NCBI GenBank assembly: GCA_039183635.1
Contig: JBCDBL010000037.1
Coordinates: 1-33,454, forward strand
Length of the DNA: 33,454 nt
Source of the DNA: JBCDBL01 sp039183635
Lineage (GTDB): Bacteria; Pseudomonadota; Alphaproteobacteria; Caulobacterales; Parvularculaceae
Reading direction: 5' to 3'
The translations under genes and the position numbers were made by a program. Of this stretch, positions 1-8,515 are shown in pieces; position 1 is the first letter of the stretch; each line of letters opens with the position of its first letter. Below the pieces are notes generated by a model, which was not told the DNA's origin, made no database searches, and saw only the letters and a list, made by a program, of their open reading frames with translations.

Positions 1-1
1 A

Positions 2-256
2 AACCAATTTGGCGGGTTACTGGGCATAGGAGAATCTACGAATATTAGAATAGAAGACTCAAAAGATCTTATAGGCGTTATTGACGCGCCAGGTCTATTC
101 AGAGGTAATGTTTCAGACTTAGATTACCGCATTCAAATCGCAAACAATGCTTTCGAATGGATGCTAGTAAACATCCATAGCGACAGCTCCAACACAGCGC
201 GTCACCAGGAGATTTTAGGACGACTCCATGACGGTAAACTTCCCTCCTTCCCTTAA
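2..256 (+). CDS. 3' end of an unidentified protein (partial)
   Basis: An open frame runs from the window edge to the TAA at 254-256, giving the last 84 residues of a protein whose start lies outside the window. It overlaps the first codons of the next gene (ATG at 228), which suggests translational coupling. The tail contains a block reading LIGVIDAPGLFRGN, then a helix-like NNAFEWML. This vaguely recalls the end of DUF4350/glutamine-amidotransferase-like domains (a residue block announcing a value, then N-x-x-F-x-W-x-L), but I do not recognise the family with confidence and assign no function. It is probably the first member of an operon with the two paralogues that follow. Confidence 0.55.
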   Translation, partial: NQFGGLLGIGESTNIRIEDSKDLIGVIDAPGLFRGNVSDLDYRIQIANNAFEWMLVNIHSDSSNTARHQEILGRLHDGKLPSFP

Positions 257-1007
257 ATTCAAAGTGAGCTTTGGCCGAATCGTTCTCGGCGTTTTGGTTC
301 TAATTGTCGCCGCCCTCATCCTTCGCATTTGGGACGCAAACCGCAATGTTGCGACCTTTGCATTCACTATTACCGATGACGGCATTTCTTATGACGCCAA
401 TAGATTGACCATTTTTCGCAACGTCCCCTCTAACCGAAAAATTATTGAATCCGTTTCACGTAAAAACACTGTGCTATTGACGGGCAGAGCAAAAAATCCG
501 CCTCTCATTTTCAAGGACATTGCAGGAAAACGCACTTGGATACACGGGTTTGGATTTGTTTCACTATATTCGACACATGTTACGTTGGCCCCTCGGCAAA
601 ACCGTGCAGAGGCGATCTATTTCAATCCGCACTCAGATAGCCTTACATTGCGCGAGGCGTTGAAAATTTCAGAGCGCATACGCAACTGGTTTCTCACTGA
701 AGGTTTCACCCATTCACCGGATCGCGGATATTTGCGGTGGGGAGAACCGAGCCTGGTACTCGGCGATGTCGAATATCTTGATGAGCATGGGGCTGTGCAC
801 CCTGATATCCGGCATCTGATTGTCGAATCTTCTCAAATCGAAAATATGTTTGAAGATGGGTTTTGGGCTTTGGAAGCAGAGCGCGGCGACATTCATATGG
901 GTGTAAAAGTCGGCTTCACCGCCCCGCATCGCGAAGCTCCTGAAACGCTACTGGAAGATTATGAAACGCATATACGCGTGGAGATCGCCGATATATCCGC
1001 ACATTGA
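228..1007 (+). CDS. Membrane-anchored hypothetical protein, tandem copy 1
   Basis: A 259-residue protein of no family I recognise. It has a short charged N terminus, one hydrophobic segment at about residues 17-33, and a long polar remainder, so it is probably a single-pass inner-membrane protein with most of its mass in the periplasm. The ATG at 228 is preceded by AGGA at 217-220 with good spacing, and it overlaps the end of the upstream reading frame. The next gene (1022-1801) has exactly the same length and is colinear with it without obvious gaps. The two share blocks such as RIWDANRNVATFAFTI near residues 33-48, GFGFVSLYSTHVTL near residue 108 and APHREAPET near the C terminus, so they come from a tandem duplication. 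The function is unknown. Confidence 0.85.
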   Translation: MTVNFPPSLKFKVSFGRIVLGVLVLIVAALILRIWDANRNVATFAFTITDDGISYDANRLTIFRNVPSNRKIIESVSRKNTVLLTGRAKNPPLIFKDIAGKRTWIHGFGFVSLYSTHVTLAPRQNRAEAIYFNPHSDSLTLREALKISERIRNWFLTEGFTHSPDRGYLRWGEPSLVLGDVEYLDEHGAVHPDIRHLIVESSQIENMFEDGFWALEAERGDIHMGVKVGFTAPHREAPETLLEDYETHIRVEIADISAH

Positions 1008-1021
1008 ATGGATAAGACTCC

Positions 1022-1801
1022 ATGACGGAAAACTCCCCGGTTTCCCTTAAATTCAAGCTGAGCGCAGGCAGAATTGTTCTCAGTGCATTTTTTCTCATTA
1101 TCACAGCCCTCGCTTTTCGCATATGGGACGCCAATCGTAACGTTGCTACATTTGCATTCACCATTGAAGAAAATCACATTACTTATGATGCAAAGAGACT
1201 CGGTCTTTTTCGCAATGCCCCTCCTGAGCGGAAGATTATCGAGTCCATTTCACGTAAAAACACGATCATTTTCGTAAGCGGAGCAAATAACAAAACATTT
1301 ATTTTTAAAGACATAGCCGGTAAAATCACGTGGATATCAGGGTTCGGATTTGTTTCTTTGTATTCAACGCATGTGACACTTGACCCGAAGGACAACCGCG
1401 TCGAAGGCGTTTGGTTCAACCCACAATCAGAAAAGCTTTCGCTTGTTGAAGCCCTTGAACTTTCAGCACGTATCCGCGATTGGTTTCTGGTCGAAGGGTT
1501 CGAATATTCGCCTCCAAGCAATAAGCCGCGCTTTAACGAACCGAAGCTGGAGCTTGGGTCTGCTTCATTTTTCGATACGACTGGCGCGATTCATCCTAAA
1601 ATTAGACCTTCACTCGCCGAAACCACAAAAATCGAAAATATGTTTGAGCACGGATTTTGGGCGTTCCGTGCACAACGCGGCGATATTTATATGAGTGTTA
1701 AAGTCAATTTTGTGGCGCCGCATCGCGAAGCGCCGGAAACGCCTTTAGAAAACTATGGAACATCGGTCCGCATAAGTATTGCAGATACGGCCACGTATTG
1801 A
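1022..1801 (+). CDS. Membrane-anchored hypothetical protein, tandem copy 2
   Basis: The second 259-residue paralogue begins 14 bases after copy 1 ends. It has the same single N-terminal transmembrane segment followed by a soluble, probably periplasmic domain. The bases around the start (GACTCCATGACGG) are nearly the same as at the start of copy 1, so the duplication included the start region. Residues outside the shared blocks have diverged considerably, especially around residues 165-195, which argues that the duplication is old and that both copies were kept. A short hairpin (GTGAAG/CTTCAC, 1802-1817) follows the stop codon directly but has no T-run. I know of no characterised homologue. 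Confidence 0.85.
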   Translation: MTENSPVSLKFKLSAGRIVLSAFFLIITALAFRIWDANRNVATFAFTIEENHITYDAKRLGLFRNAPPERKIIESISRKNTIIFVSGANNKTFIFKDIAGKITWISGFGFVSLYSTHVTLDPKDNRVEGVWFNPQSEKLSLVEALELSARIRDWFLVEGFEYSPPSNKPRFNEPKLELGSASFFDTTGAIHPKIRPSLAETTKIENMFEHGFWAFRAQRGDIYMSVKVNFVAPHREAPETPLENYGTSVRISIADTATY

Positions 1802-2054
1802 GTGAAGCAGACTTCACGACAGCAAACTTGCCCGCTGAAGCGAAGAGTTAACACTGAACAAACAGCACGCAACAGAATTATGTTTCAATCAGTAACAAGA
1901 TGAACCTTCTTGTGCTGAAGACCGGCGCGCTCAGAACGCATCCGCGCATGCCCGGCGTTCGCTCCCTCAAAGAATTCTCGCAAGGCTCATTGACGCAGCG
2001 CAAAGCTCCGTCAAAACTGAATAGAGCATTCATATTCCATCGAAAAGGCGTCCC

Positions 2055-2840
2055 ATGCACAACGCAGCTCTCATCACCGGCGCATCCAGCGGCATTGGCC
2101 GGGAATTTGCGCGCATTCATGCGGAAAAGGGCGGCGATCTGGTTTTGGTCGCCCGGCGCGCCGACCGGCTGGAGGAGCTGAAAACAGAATTGGAGGCGGC
2201 CCATGGGGTTTCCGTCTGGGCCATGCCGGAGGACCTGGGCGATGAAGGCGCGCCGGAGCGTATTTTTGAAAACGTGACCGCCAAAGACGTCGCGCTTGAT
2301 GTGCTGATCAACAACGCCGGCTTCGGCGCCCGCGGCAATTTCCATGAGCAGGACTGGGCCGTCAGCCGCAATATGATTCAAGTGAACACGGTGGCTCTGG
2401 CGGCGCTGACGCGCTTGTTCTTGCCGGGCTTTGTGGAGCGAAACCGTGGGCGGATTTTAAATGTGACCTCAACCGCCGCGTTGCAGCCCGGTCCGTTGCA
2501 GGCGGTCTATTTCGCCAGCAAAGTCTTCGCCGCGTTTTTAAGCAACGCCCTTGTGGAGGAATTGAGGGACACGGCCGTCACAGTGACGAACTTCATGCCG
2601 TCGGCGACGGCCACGGAATTCGCCTCCGCCTCGGGCATGGACGCCACGCAACTCTTTCGCCAAGCCGAAAGTCCGCGCACCGTCGCCGAAGAAGGCTACG
2701 CCGCCATGATGCAAGGCAAGATGGACGCCTTTGGCGGTTTGCGCCCTATACGGCGGTTACAGTACTGGATGATGGGCCGACTGCCCAAGCGCATGCTGTT
2801 GCGCATCGTCCGGCGTGCGCAAGATATAAACGAAAGCTAA
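2055..2840 (+). CDS. Short-chain dehydrogenase/reductase (YqjQ/DltE-like)
   Basis: An NAD(P)-dependent oxidoreductase of the classical SDR family, 261 residues. The cofactor-binding TGASSGIG is at about residues 8-15, followed by an ARR-type turn that favours NADP. The structural NNAG is near residue 87. The active site is visible as a Ser in NVTST plus the YFASK (YxxxK) motif. The sequence looks like the broad COG0300 group, whose substrates are mostly unknown, so no specific reaction is proposed. It lies 10 bases before alr on the same strand and may be co-transcribed with it. About 250 bases without a gene separate it from the tandem paralogues upstream; I see no convincing promoter there. 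Confidence 0.93.
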   Translation: MHNAALITGASSGIGREFARIHAEKGGDLVLVARRADRLEELKTELEAAHGVSVWAMPEDLGDEGAPERIFENVTAKDVALDVLINNAGFGARGNFHEQDWAVSRNMIQVNTVALAALTRLFLPGFVERNRGRILNVTSTAALQPGPLQAVYFASKVFAAFLSNALVEELRDTAVTVTNFMPSATATEFASASGMDATQLFRQAESPRTVAEEGYAAMMQGKMDAFGGLRPIRRLQYWMMGRLPKRMLLRIVRRAQDINES

Positions 2841-2850
2841 CTCCGTACAC

Positions 2851-3990
2851 ATGCCCGCTTCTTCCCCCGCGCTCTCCATAAACCTCGACGCCCTCGCCGC
2901 CAATTACAGGTTTTTCCAAAGTCTTGCCCACCGTGCGCAAACCGCGGGCGTCGTGAAGGCAGACGGTTACGGCCTTGGCGCCGAGGCCGTCGCAACGGCG
3001 CTGCTCAACGCCGGATGCCAGACCTTCTTTGTCGCTCGCGTGGAAGAAGGGGCGGCGTTGCGCGCCTTTCTCGACAAGATCCATGCGGACGCGGGTATAT
3101 ACATCTTCGGCGGCGTTCTTCCAGGCGAGGAGGAGGCGTTTTTATCGGCCCGTCTTAAGCCGGTCTTGAACAGCATCCCGCAAATCGAAATCTGGGGCGC
3201 GGCGGCGCGGCGGCAAGGACGCAAGCTGCCCGCCGCCCTCCATGTGGACACAGGGATGACCCGCTTCGGTCTGGATGCGGCGGGACGAAGGCGCCTCGCA
3301 CAAGCGCCGGATCTCATGGCGCCGATCGATGTGACCTACCTTATGTCGCACCTCGCCTGCGCTTCTGATCCCACGCACCCTCAAAACAGTGTTCAGCTGG
3401 AAAATTTTCGCGCCGCGCGGGCGCTTCAGCCCCATGCGCCCGCGAGCCTGTCTGCGTCGGCCGGAGCGATGTTGGGGAACGCGTATGTCTTCGACCTTAT
3501 CAGGCCCGGCATAGGACTTTATGGCGCAGGGCCCATGGATGCGCCCGACGCGCGGCTCAAGACCGTTGTCACCGCAACAGCGCCAATCATCCAGATCCGC
3601 AACGCCGAGGCCGGGGCGGCTGTCGGCTACGGCGCGACACACACGCTTGCGCGCGCCTCGCGGATCGCCATCGTGAATGTCGGGTACGCCGACGGCTATC
3701 TGCGTGCGGCGTCGAACGCTGCAAAAGTCTGGCTTAAAGGCGCCGAAGCGCCCGTGGCGGGACGGGTCTCCATGGATTTGATCGCCATCGATGTGACGGA
3801 CTTTGCCGAAAATGCGCTCGCCCCCGGGGAGCATGTCGAACTGTTCGGCCCCAACATGCCCGTTGAGGATGTCGCGGCGGCGTCGGGCTCCATTACTTAC
3901 GAACTTTTTACAAGCCTTGGTCGGCGATATGCGCGACACTATCGATATAATGCTTCAGCATGGGTTCCGCCGGGCCGCGAAGACTTGTAA
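2851..3990 (+). CDS. alr: Alanine racemase
   Basis: PLP-dependent racemase that makes D-alanine for peptidoglycan, a cytoplasmic enzyme. At 379 residues it has the usual family length. The N-terminal TIM barrel carries the PLP lysine in VVKADGYGLG (Lys36). The C-terminal domain has the catalytic tyrosine of the partner active site in VGYGATHTL (Tyr260), and the conserved NVGYADGY and GRVSMDL blocks follow. The ATG at 2851 fits the family N terminus (SINLDALAANYR). In many Alphaproteobacteria alr sits near radA; here about 7.6 kb of other genes lies between them. It follows the SDR closely and precedes the mlaEF pair by 70 bases. Confidence 0.97.
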   Translation: MPASSPALSINLDALAANYRFFQSLAHRAQTAGVVKADGYGLGAEAVATALLNAGCQTFFVARVEEGAALRAFLDKIHADAGIYIFGGVLPGEEEAFLSARLKPVLNSIPQIEIWGAAARRQGRKLPAALHVDTGMTRFGLDAAGRRRLAQAPDLMAPIDVTYLMSHLACASDPTHPQNSVQLENFRAARALQPHAPASLSASAGAMLGNAYVFDLIRPGIGLYGAGPMDAPDARLKTVVTATAPIIQIRNAEAGAAVGYGATHTLARASRIAIVNVGYADGYLRAASNAAKVWLKGAEAPVAGRVSMDLIAIDVTDFAENALAPGEHVELFGPNMPVEDVAAASGSITYELFTSLGRRYARHYRYNASAWVPPGREDL

Positions 3991-4059
3991 ATCATGGTTT
4001 AACGCTGACGAGGATACCATAGCGTTTTCATATTCGAGGGGCATCCAGGGTCGAGTTTT

Positions 4060-4833
4060 ATGAATTTCCTGCAAATGATAGGGCGGGCGACGCTGAGCGC
4101 GCTTGGGGAGATCGGGGCCCTGGCGATTTTCGCAGTTCGCGGCGCCGTGCACGCCGTGACGCCGCCGGTATTTTTCGATCTTTTGCTAAAACAGCTCATC
4201 CGCATCGGCTACGCGTCCTTGCCAGTGGTCGGCCTCACCGCCATTTTCACGGGCGGCGCACTGGCGCTCAACATTTACACCGGCGGCACCCGTTTCAACG
4301 CCGAGCAATTCGTGCCGAACATCGTCGTCCTCGGCATTACGCGGGAATTGGGACCCGTTCTGGCCGCGCTGATGCTGGCCGGTCGGGTGTCGGCCTCCAT
4401 CGCCGCAGAAATCGGCACCATGCGGGTGACGGAGCAGATCGACGCCCTGGCCACCCTCGCCGTCAACCCGTTCAAATATCTGGTGGGCCCGCGCATTCTC
4501 GCCGCCGTTATCGCCCTGCCCCTGCTCGTGGGCGTCGCCGACGCCATCGGCGTTTATGGCGGGTATCTTGTCGGGGTCTATTCCCTCGGCTTCAACAGCG
4601 AGACCTATATTCAGAACACAATCGACTTCATTACCGTGGATGACGTCGTCACCGGCCTGATCAAGGCGGCGGTGTTCGGATTTATCATCGCGCTCATGGG
4701 GTGCTTCCACGGCTACCGCTCCCGGGGCGGCGCACAAGGCGTGGGACGGGCCACCACCAATGCAGTTGTCAGCGCCGCAGTTTTGATCTTCGCGGCCAAC
4801 TACGCCCTCACTTCGATCTTCGTGGGAACTTGA
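4060..4833 (+). CDS. mlaE: MlaE-family ABC transporter permease
   Basis: Inner-membrane permease of the MlaE/DUF140 family, 257 residues, part of an ABC system moving phospholipids or other hydrophobic compounds between the inner membrane and an MCE protein. Several hydrophobic helices are clear. The family hallmarks are visible: LPVVGLTAIFTGGALAL, then RELGPVLAALMLAGRVSASIAAEIG, then MRVTEQIDAL (the coupling region that contacts the ATPase). It is followed after 3 bases by the ATPase gene, so the two are certainly one transcriptional unit. The usual third gene (mlaD, the MCE-domain protein) is not next to them. Confidence 0.95.
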   Translation: MNFLQMIGRATLSALGEIGALAIFAVRGAVHAVTPPVFFDLLLKQLIRIGYASLPVVGLTAIFTGGALALNIYTGGTRFNAEQFVPNIVVLGITRELGPVLAALMLAGRVSASIAAEIGTMRVTEQIDALATLAVNPFKYLVGPRILAAVIALPLLVGVADAIGVYGGYLVGVYSLGFNSETYIQNTIDFITVDDVVTGLIKAAVFGFIIALMGCFHGYRSRGGAQGVGRATTNAVVSAAVLIFAANYALTSIFVGT

Positions 4834-4836
4834 ACC

Positions 4837-5613
4837 ATGGCCGCAACAGCGAAGATAGAACTTGAAAACGTCCACAAATCCTTTGGGCCCAAACATGTTC
4901 TGCGCGGGGTGAACCTGTCCGTGGCGAAGGGCGAATCGCTTGTGGTGATCGGCGGGTCCGGCACCGGAAAATCCGTCATGCTGAAATGCATCCTCGGGCT
5001 TTTGAAGGCCGACAAGGGCTTTGTGCGCATCGACGGCAAGGAGACCACACGCCTTGGCGAGAAGGCGCAAAAGCAAGTCCGCGGCAAGATGGGCATGCTG
5101 TTCCAGGGCGCGGCGCTGTTCGACAGTTTGCCGGTCTGGGAGAATGTCGCTTTCCGCCTTATCAACGGCGACAAGCAGAAGCGCTCGGACGCCAAAAACC
5201 GGGCGCTGGAATGTCTGGCCAGCGTCGGGCTGTCTCCGGAGGTCGGGGAGTTGTCCCCGGCGGAGCTGTCCGGGGGCATGCAAAAGCGCGTGGGTCTCGC
5301 CAGGGCTATCGCTTCGCAACCGGAAATTCTGTTCTTCGATGAGCCGACCACGGGCCTCGACCCCATCATGGCCGACGTCATCAACAATCTGATTGTGGAG
5401 CAAGTGAAAGGCCTCGGTGCGACGGCGGTCTCGATCACCCACGATATGGCGAGCGCCCGCAAAATCGCCGATAAAATCGCGATGATTTACAAGGGTCAAA
5501 TTATATGGACCGGCGACGCGTCGAACATCGATAATTCGGGCAATCCGATGGTGGACCAGTTCGTCCACGGACGAGCCGAAGGGCCCATTCAGATGGATGT
5601 GTTGAAGGCTTGA
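4837..5613 (+). CDS. mlaF: MlaF-type ABC transporter ATP-binding protein
   Basis: ATPase subunit (258 residues) that pairs with the MlaE-type permease directly upstream. The Walker A motif GGSGTGKS is at residues 39-46. The ABC signature LSGGMQKRV, the Walker B ILFFDEPTTGLDP and the switch histidine in SITHDM follow in the normal order. The GGMQKR form of the signature is typical of MlaF/Ttg2A rather than of amino-acid or metal importers. The gene ends 44 bases before the convergent hydrolase gene, so no mlaD, mlaC or mlaB lies downstream here and the remaining subunits must be encoded elsewhere. Confidence 0.95.
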   Translation: MAATAKIELENVHKSFGPKHVLRGVNLSVAKGESLVVIGGSGTGKSVMLKCILGLLKADKGFVRIDGKETTRLGEKAQKQVRGKMGMLFQGAALFDSLPVWENVAFRLINGDKQKRSDAKNRALECLASVGLSPEVGELSPAELSGGMQKRVGLARAIASQPEILFFDEPTTGLDPIMADVINNLIVEQVKGLGATAVSITHDMASARKIADKIAMIYKGQIIWTGDASNIDNSGNPMVDQFVHGRAEGPIQMDVLKA

Positions 5614-5657
5614 GCCGCCACCCCAAAGCCTTTCTGTTTGGCAAAGATGAATACGCT

Positions 5658-6698
5658 TTACATCAACGCCGCCAAGAGCTTTCGGGCGAGTGCATTTATT
5701 CTGAATACGGCGAACCTGTTTGTGGCGACCGCCAGCGTAAGATTTTGTTCGGGAACCATCATCAAGATGACGGTCCATAACAGGTTTGAGCCATTGTGCC
5801 ATACAATTGCGGGATTGCCGCGACGCGCCGGCTCGGCAATCCAGCCAAGTCCGTAACTGTCCGCAACGGGGCTCTGCATGGCGCGGCAGCTTTCAGGCGA
5901 CAAGAAATTCGCAAACTGTCCCCCCTTGGCGGTGCTGAGATTGATCTGGCCCCATTTTATGAGATCGGCGAGGGACATGTGGAGCAGACCGGCCGGTCCG
6001 ACGGCCCAGGGCAAATCCGATTTAGGATGATCCGGACTGACCGGGCGTTTTGAAAAGACATATCCATGGTGGCCCCACGGGTCGCCGTCAGACGTCGGTG
6101 CGTACAGCCCGGCGGACCCAAGACCGAGCGGGCGCGTCAGGCTCTCAAATACAAGATCCTCCCAGGCCTTACCCATCGCCTGTTCCAAAACGACGCCGGC
6201 GAACATGTAGCCGAAATTAGAATATTTGAATTTGCCCGGCCGCCCGGGCGTCGGGGCCGTCCATAGTTTCCGCAACACTGAGATACGCGCCTCGGCGGCG
6301 GACGCTGCGTTCGGCGCGCGCAGCTTTGATATAGGCACGCCCCCAGCCAGCCCCGCAGAATGGCTGAGGAGCTGTCGCAACGTCGCGTTCGCCCAGTCGC
6401 GATGCAGCTCTCGCGCATATGGTCCCAACACATCCCCCACCGCCGCATCAAGATCGAGCTGGCCCCGTTCCACGCATTGCATCACGAGCGCGCTTGTGAA
6501 GGATTTTGAAATCGATCCGATGTGCCATTTGGCGTTCAGTCCCACCGGCTCGGCAGAGCGGCGGTTTATTGGGCCGGAAACGGAGATCTCTGGCGCATCC
6601 TGACCGCGAGCGAAGGCCGCTGCGAGGGCGAAAGGTCTGGTTTTTGAGCCCGCCGCCTCAAAGGCGGAATGTATTTTTGCCGCCTCGTCATAGGACAC
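5658..6698 (-). CDS. Serine hydrolase, beta-lactamase (class C)/esterase family
   Basis: A 346-residue protein of the beta-lactamase/penicillin-binding serine-hydrolase superfamily (COG1680). The catalytic SxxK motif is Ser62-Ile-Ser-Lys65, the YxN motif is Tyr159-Ser-Asn161, and a His301-Asn-Gly303 triad stands where class C enzymes have KTG. HxG in that place is common in esterases and D-aminopeptidase-like members, so a true beta-lactamase role is unlikely. I see no N-terminal signal peptide (the start is MSYDEAAKIH), which suggests a cytoplasmic enzyme. The substrate cannot be told from sequence. It converges on mlaF and is followed upstream by the cation transporter gene. Confidence 0.9.
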   Translation of the reverse strand: MSYDEAAKIHSAFEAAGSKTRPFALAAAFARGQDAPEISVSGPINRRSAEPVGLNAKWHIGSISKSFTSALVMQCVERGQLDLDAAVGDVLGPYARELHRDWANATLRQLLSHSAGLAGGVPISKLRAPNAASAAEARISVLRKLWTAPTPGRPGKFKYSNFGYMFAGVVLEQAMGKAWEDLVFESLTRPLGLGSAGLYAPTSDGDPWGHHGYVFSKRPVSPDHPKSDLPWAVGPAGLLHMSLADLIKWGQINLSTAKGGQFANFLSPESCRAMQSPVADSYGLGWIAEPARRGNPAIVWHNGSNLLWTVILMMVPEQNLTLAVATNRFAVFRINALARKLLAALM

Positions 6699-6785
6699 AG
6701 AGCAACACCTCGCATCTACGCGTGATAAACAGCGATCTTAAAATACGCACCGCATGGCGCTCTCAACATCTGCGGCGCTTACGGC

Positions 6786-7739
6786 TCACCCCGCCTCACC
6801 GTCTACAGCGCGGCGCTCCAAACGCGCTTCGCCGGCGGGGTCCTGGTGGACGATAACATCGGCGTCGGGAAATGCAGCCTCCAGCCCCTGCTCCACACGA
6901 TCGGCGATCTCATGGGCGGCGCGCAGACTGATCGAGGGGTCCAATTGAATATCCAGCTGCACGAAGCGGCGCCCTCCGGCCTGGCGTGTGCGCAACGCGT
7001 GAAAACCGATCACGTCAGGATCGGCCTCCAACAACTCCCGTATGATGATCCGGTCGGCCTCGGGAAGCTCTTCGTCCATCAATTGCGGCACGGCGCGACG
7101 CGCGACCTGCAGTCCCGCATAAAACAAAAAACCAGCGGCCAAAAGGCCGGCGAAGGCGTCCGCCCGTGGAAACGAAAACATCCCCGCGATCACCACAGCA
7201 AGCAGCGCTCCACCGTTGGCGAGGACGTCGCCAAGATAGTGCGCACGGTCCCCCTCGACGATGAGCGATCCAGACTTTCGCAACGCCAGCGTTTGAAAGG
7301 CCACCAACCCAATCGTCGCCAAAAGCGACAGGGCGAGAACCGAAATGGCGATTTCGGCGCGAACAATCGGCTCAGGCGAGAACAGACGCTGCACGCTTTC
7401 CCATGTGACAAGCGCCGCCGACGCAGCGATCAAAGCAACCTGGCCAAGAGCAGTCAGCGCCTCGGCTTTTTGATGCCCGAACCGATGATTGTCGTCCGGC
7501 GGCGCAGCGGCGTAGCGCACCGCAAACACCGCGGCGAGACTGCCGAACAGGTCAAGGGTGCTGTCCGCAAGAGAGCCAAGGACAGCGGCCGAGCCAGTGG
7601 CGAACCATGCGGCCAGCTTTGCCGCACACAGGACGAGGGCCATAGCGACCGCTGCGATGGTCGCGGCCCGGGCCCAGGCCTGGGCCTGGGATTGATCCGG
7701 CGCTTGCGGCGAAACTGGAGAATGAGTGTTTGCGTCCAT
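6786..7739 (-). CDS. Cation diffusion facilitator (FieF-like metal efflux)
   Basis: An inner-membrane divalent-metal/proton antiporter, 317 residues, in the CDF family. After a polar N terminus of about 22 residues come six predicted helices and a C-terminal cytoplasmic ferredoxin-like domain (from about residue 210). Metal-site residues are visible: Asp59 and Asp63 in LADSTLD (helix 2), His85 and His89 in HRFGHQKAEA, and Asp164, His167 and Asp171 in DRAHYLGD (HxxxD of helix 5). The D-x3-D/H-x3-D set is that of FieF-like members, which carry Zn, Fe or Cd; the exact metal is not determinable. Confidence 0.94.
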   Translation of the reverse strand: MDANTHSPVSPQAPDQSQAQAWARAATIAAVAMALVLCAAKLAAWFATGSAAVLGSLADSTLDLFGSLAAVFAVRYAAAPPDDNHRFGHQKAEALTALGQVALIAASAALVTWESVQRLFSPEPIVRAEIAISVLALSLLATIGLVAFQTLALRKSGSLIVEGDRAHYLGDVLANGGALLAVVIAGMFSFPRADAFAGLLAAGFLFYAGLQVARRAVPQLMDEELPEADRIIIRELLEADPDVIGFHALRTRQAGGRRFVQLDIQLDPSISLRAAHEIADRVEQGLEAAFPDADVIVHQDPAGEARLERRAVDGEAG

Positions 7740-7831
7740 AATATGCGGTTTTTAGGACGAGTTCGCCAGGTCCGTCAAAACGGAACTTTGGGTATGAAAA
7801 CCAAAAAGCTTTTAAACGCGTAAGGGCCGGC

Positions 7832-8515
7832 CTAGGCCGATGCGTTGGCGTGAATATGCTCCACCAACTCCGGCTGAAGATGTAGCTTTGACGCCAATTG
7901 GGACAGATAGGCCTTTTCCGCCAAACCGTCCGGATCGACCACCAGCAAAGATGCAGCGTAGAGCTCAGCCGCCAGCTCGGGTGTTGTCGCATCACGGACA
8001 ACAGCCTCCATATCGAGGGGGCTTTCCAATTCCGCTTTTATGAAAGCAAAATCTTCCGGACGCATCTCAATTGATTGGAGCTGCTGTAAAATGCGGTTTT
8101 GCTCTTCAGGCGTCACATGGCCGTCAGCTTTGGCGGCCGACGCCATGGCGCGCATTAAGGATTGGGCGAGGCGCGCCTGCTGGTCCGATGCCTGGGGAAT
8201 AAACAACGCCTCTTCTGGCGGCGCCGGCGGCGCGGCGGCGGCCGGCGCGCCAGACACGGCCGCCTTATTCTTTTGCCAGTCCTGATAAGCCTTATAGGCC
8301 AGCCCCCCAACCAGCGCGACGCCGCCGACCTTCAGAGCGTTCTTTGCAAGTTTCTTCGGCTTTGCACCGCCAAGCAATAACGCCGCCAAGCCGCCGGCGG
8401 CGGCGCCGGTGGCGAGCCCGCCGGAGCCTGTCAACAGTTGATCGAGGCTGAAAGGCGCGCCCCCGCCAGCTTGATTTGGATTGGAGTTCGCAGCGTTCAT
8501 CAAACGGTCGAGCAA
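7832..8515 (-). CDS. DUF533/YebE-like protein with TerB-like domain
   Basis: A 227-residue protein. The N-terminal half is Gly/Ala-rich with two hydrophobic stretches (about residues 32-48 and 63-77, the second reading VGGVALVGGLAY), followed by an Ala/Pro-rich linker. The C-terminal part, from about residue 105, is a helical TerB-like domain with DGHVTPEE, a likely metal-binding acidic motif. This matches the DUF533 (YebE) family of tellurite-resistance-TerB-like inner-membrane proteins, whose function is unknown. The ATG at 8515 starts the motif MLDRLMNAA, as in relatives. It stands alone, divergent from the TonB receptor gene. Confidence 0.88.
   Translation of the reverse strand: MLDRLMNAANSNPNQAGGGAPFSLDQLLTGSGGLATGAAAGGLAALLLGGAKPKKLAKNALKVGGVALVGGLAYKAYQDWQKNKAAVSGAPAAAAPPAPPEEALFIPQASDQQARLAQSLMRAMASAAKADGHVTPEEQNRILQQLQSIEMRPEDFAFIKAELESPLDMEAVVRDATTPELAAELYAASLLVVDPDGLAEKAYLSQLASKLHLQPELVEHIHANASA

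Noticed and set aside
1900..2181. Frame of 93 codons overlapping the SDR start
   Set aside because: Overlaps the well-supported SDR gene in another frame and has no features of its own.
4186..5802. Long minus-strand frame of 538 codons
   Set aside because: It is the antisense of mlaE and mlaF, which have full family motifs. Its translation is rich in Arg, His and Gly, as is usual for such shadows in GC-rich DNA.
6846..7823. Plus-strand frame of 325 codons
   Set aside because: It lies opposite the cation diffusion facilitator gene, which carries all its metal-binding motifs. The plus-strand translation has no family features.
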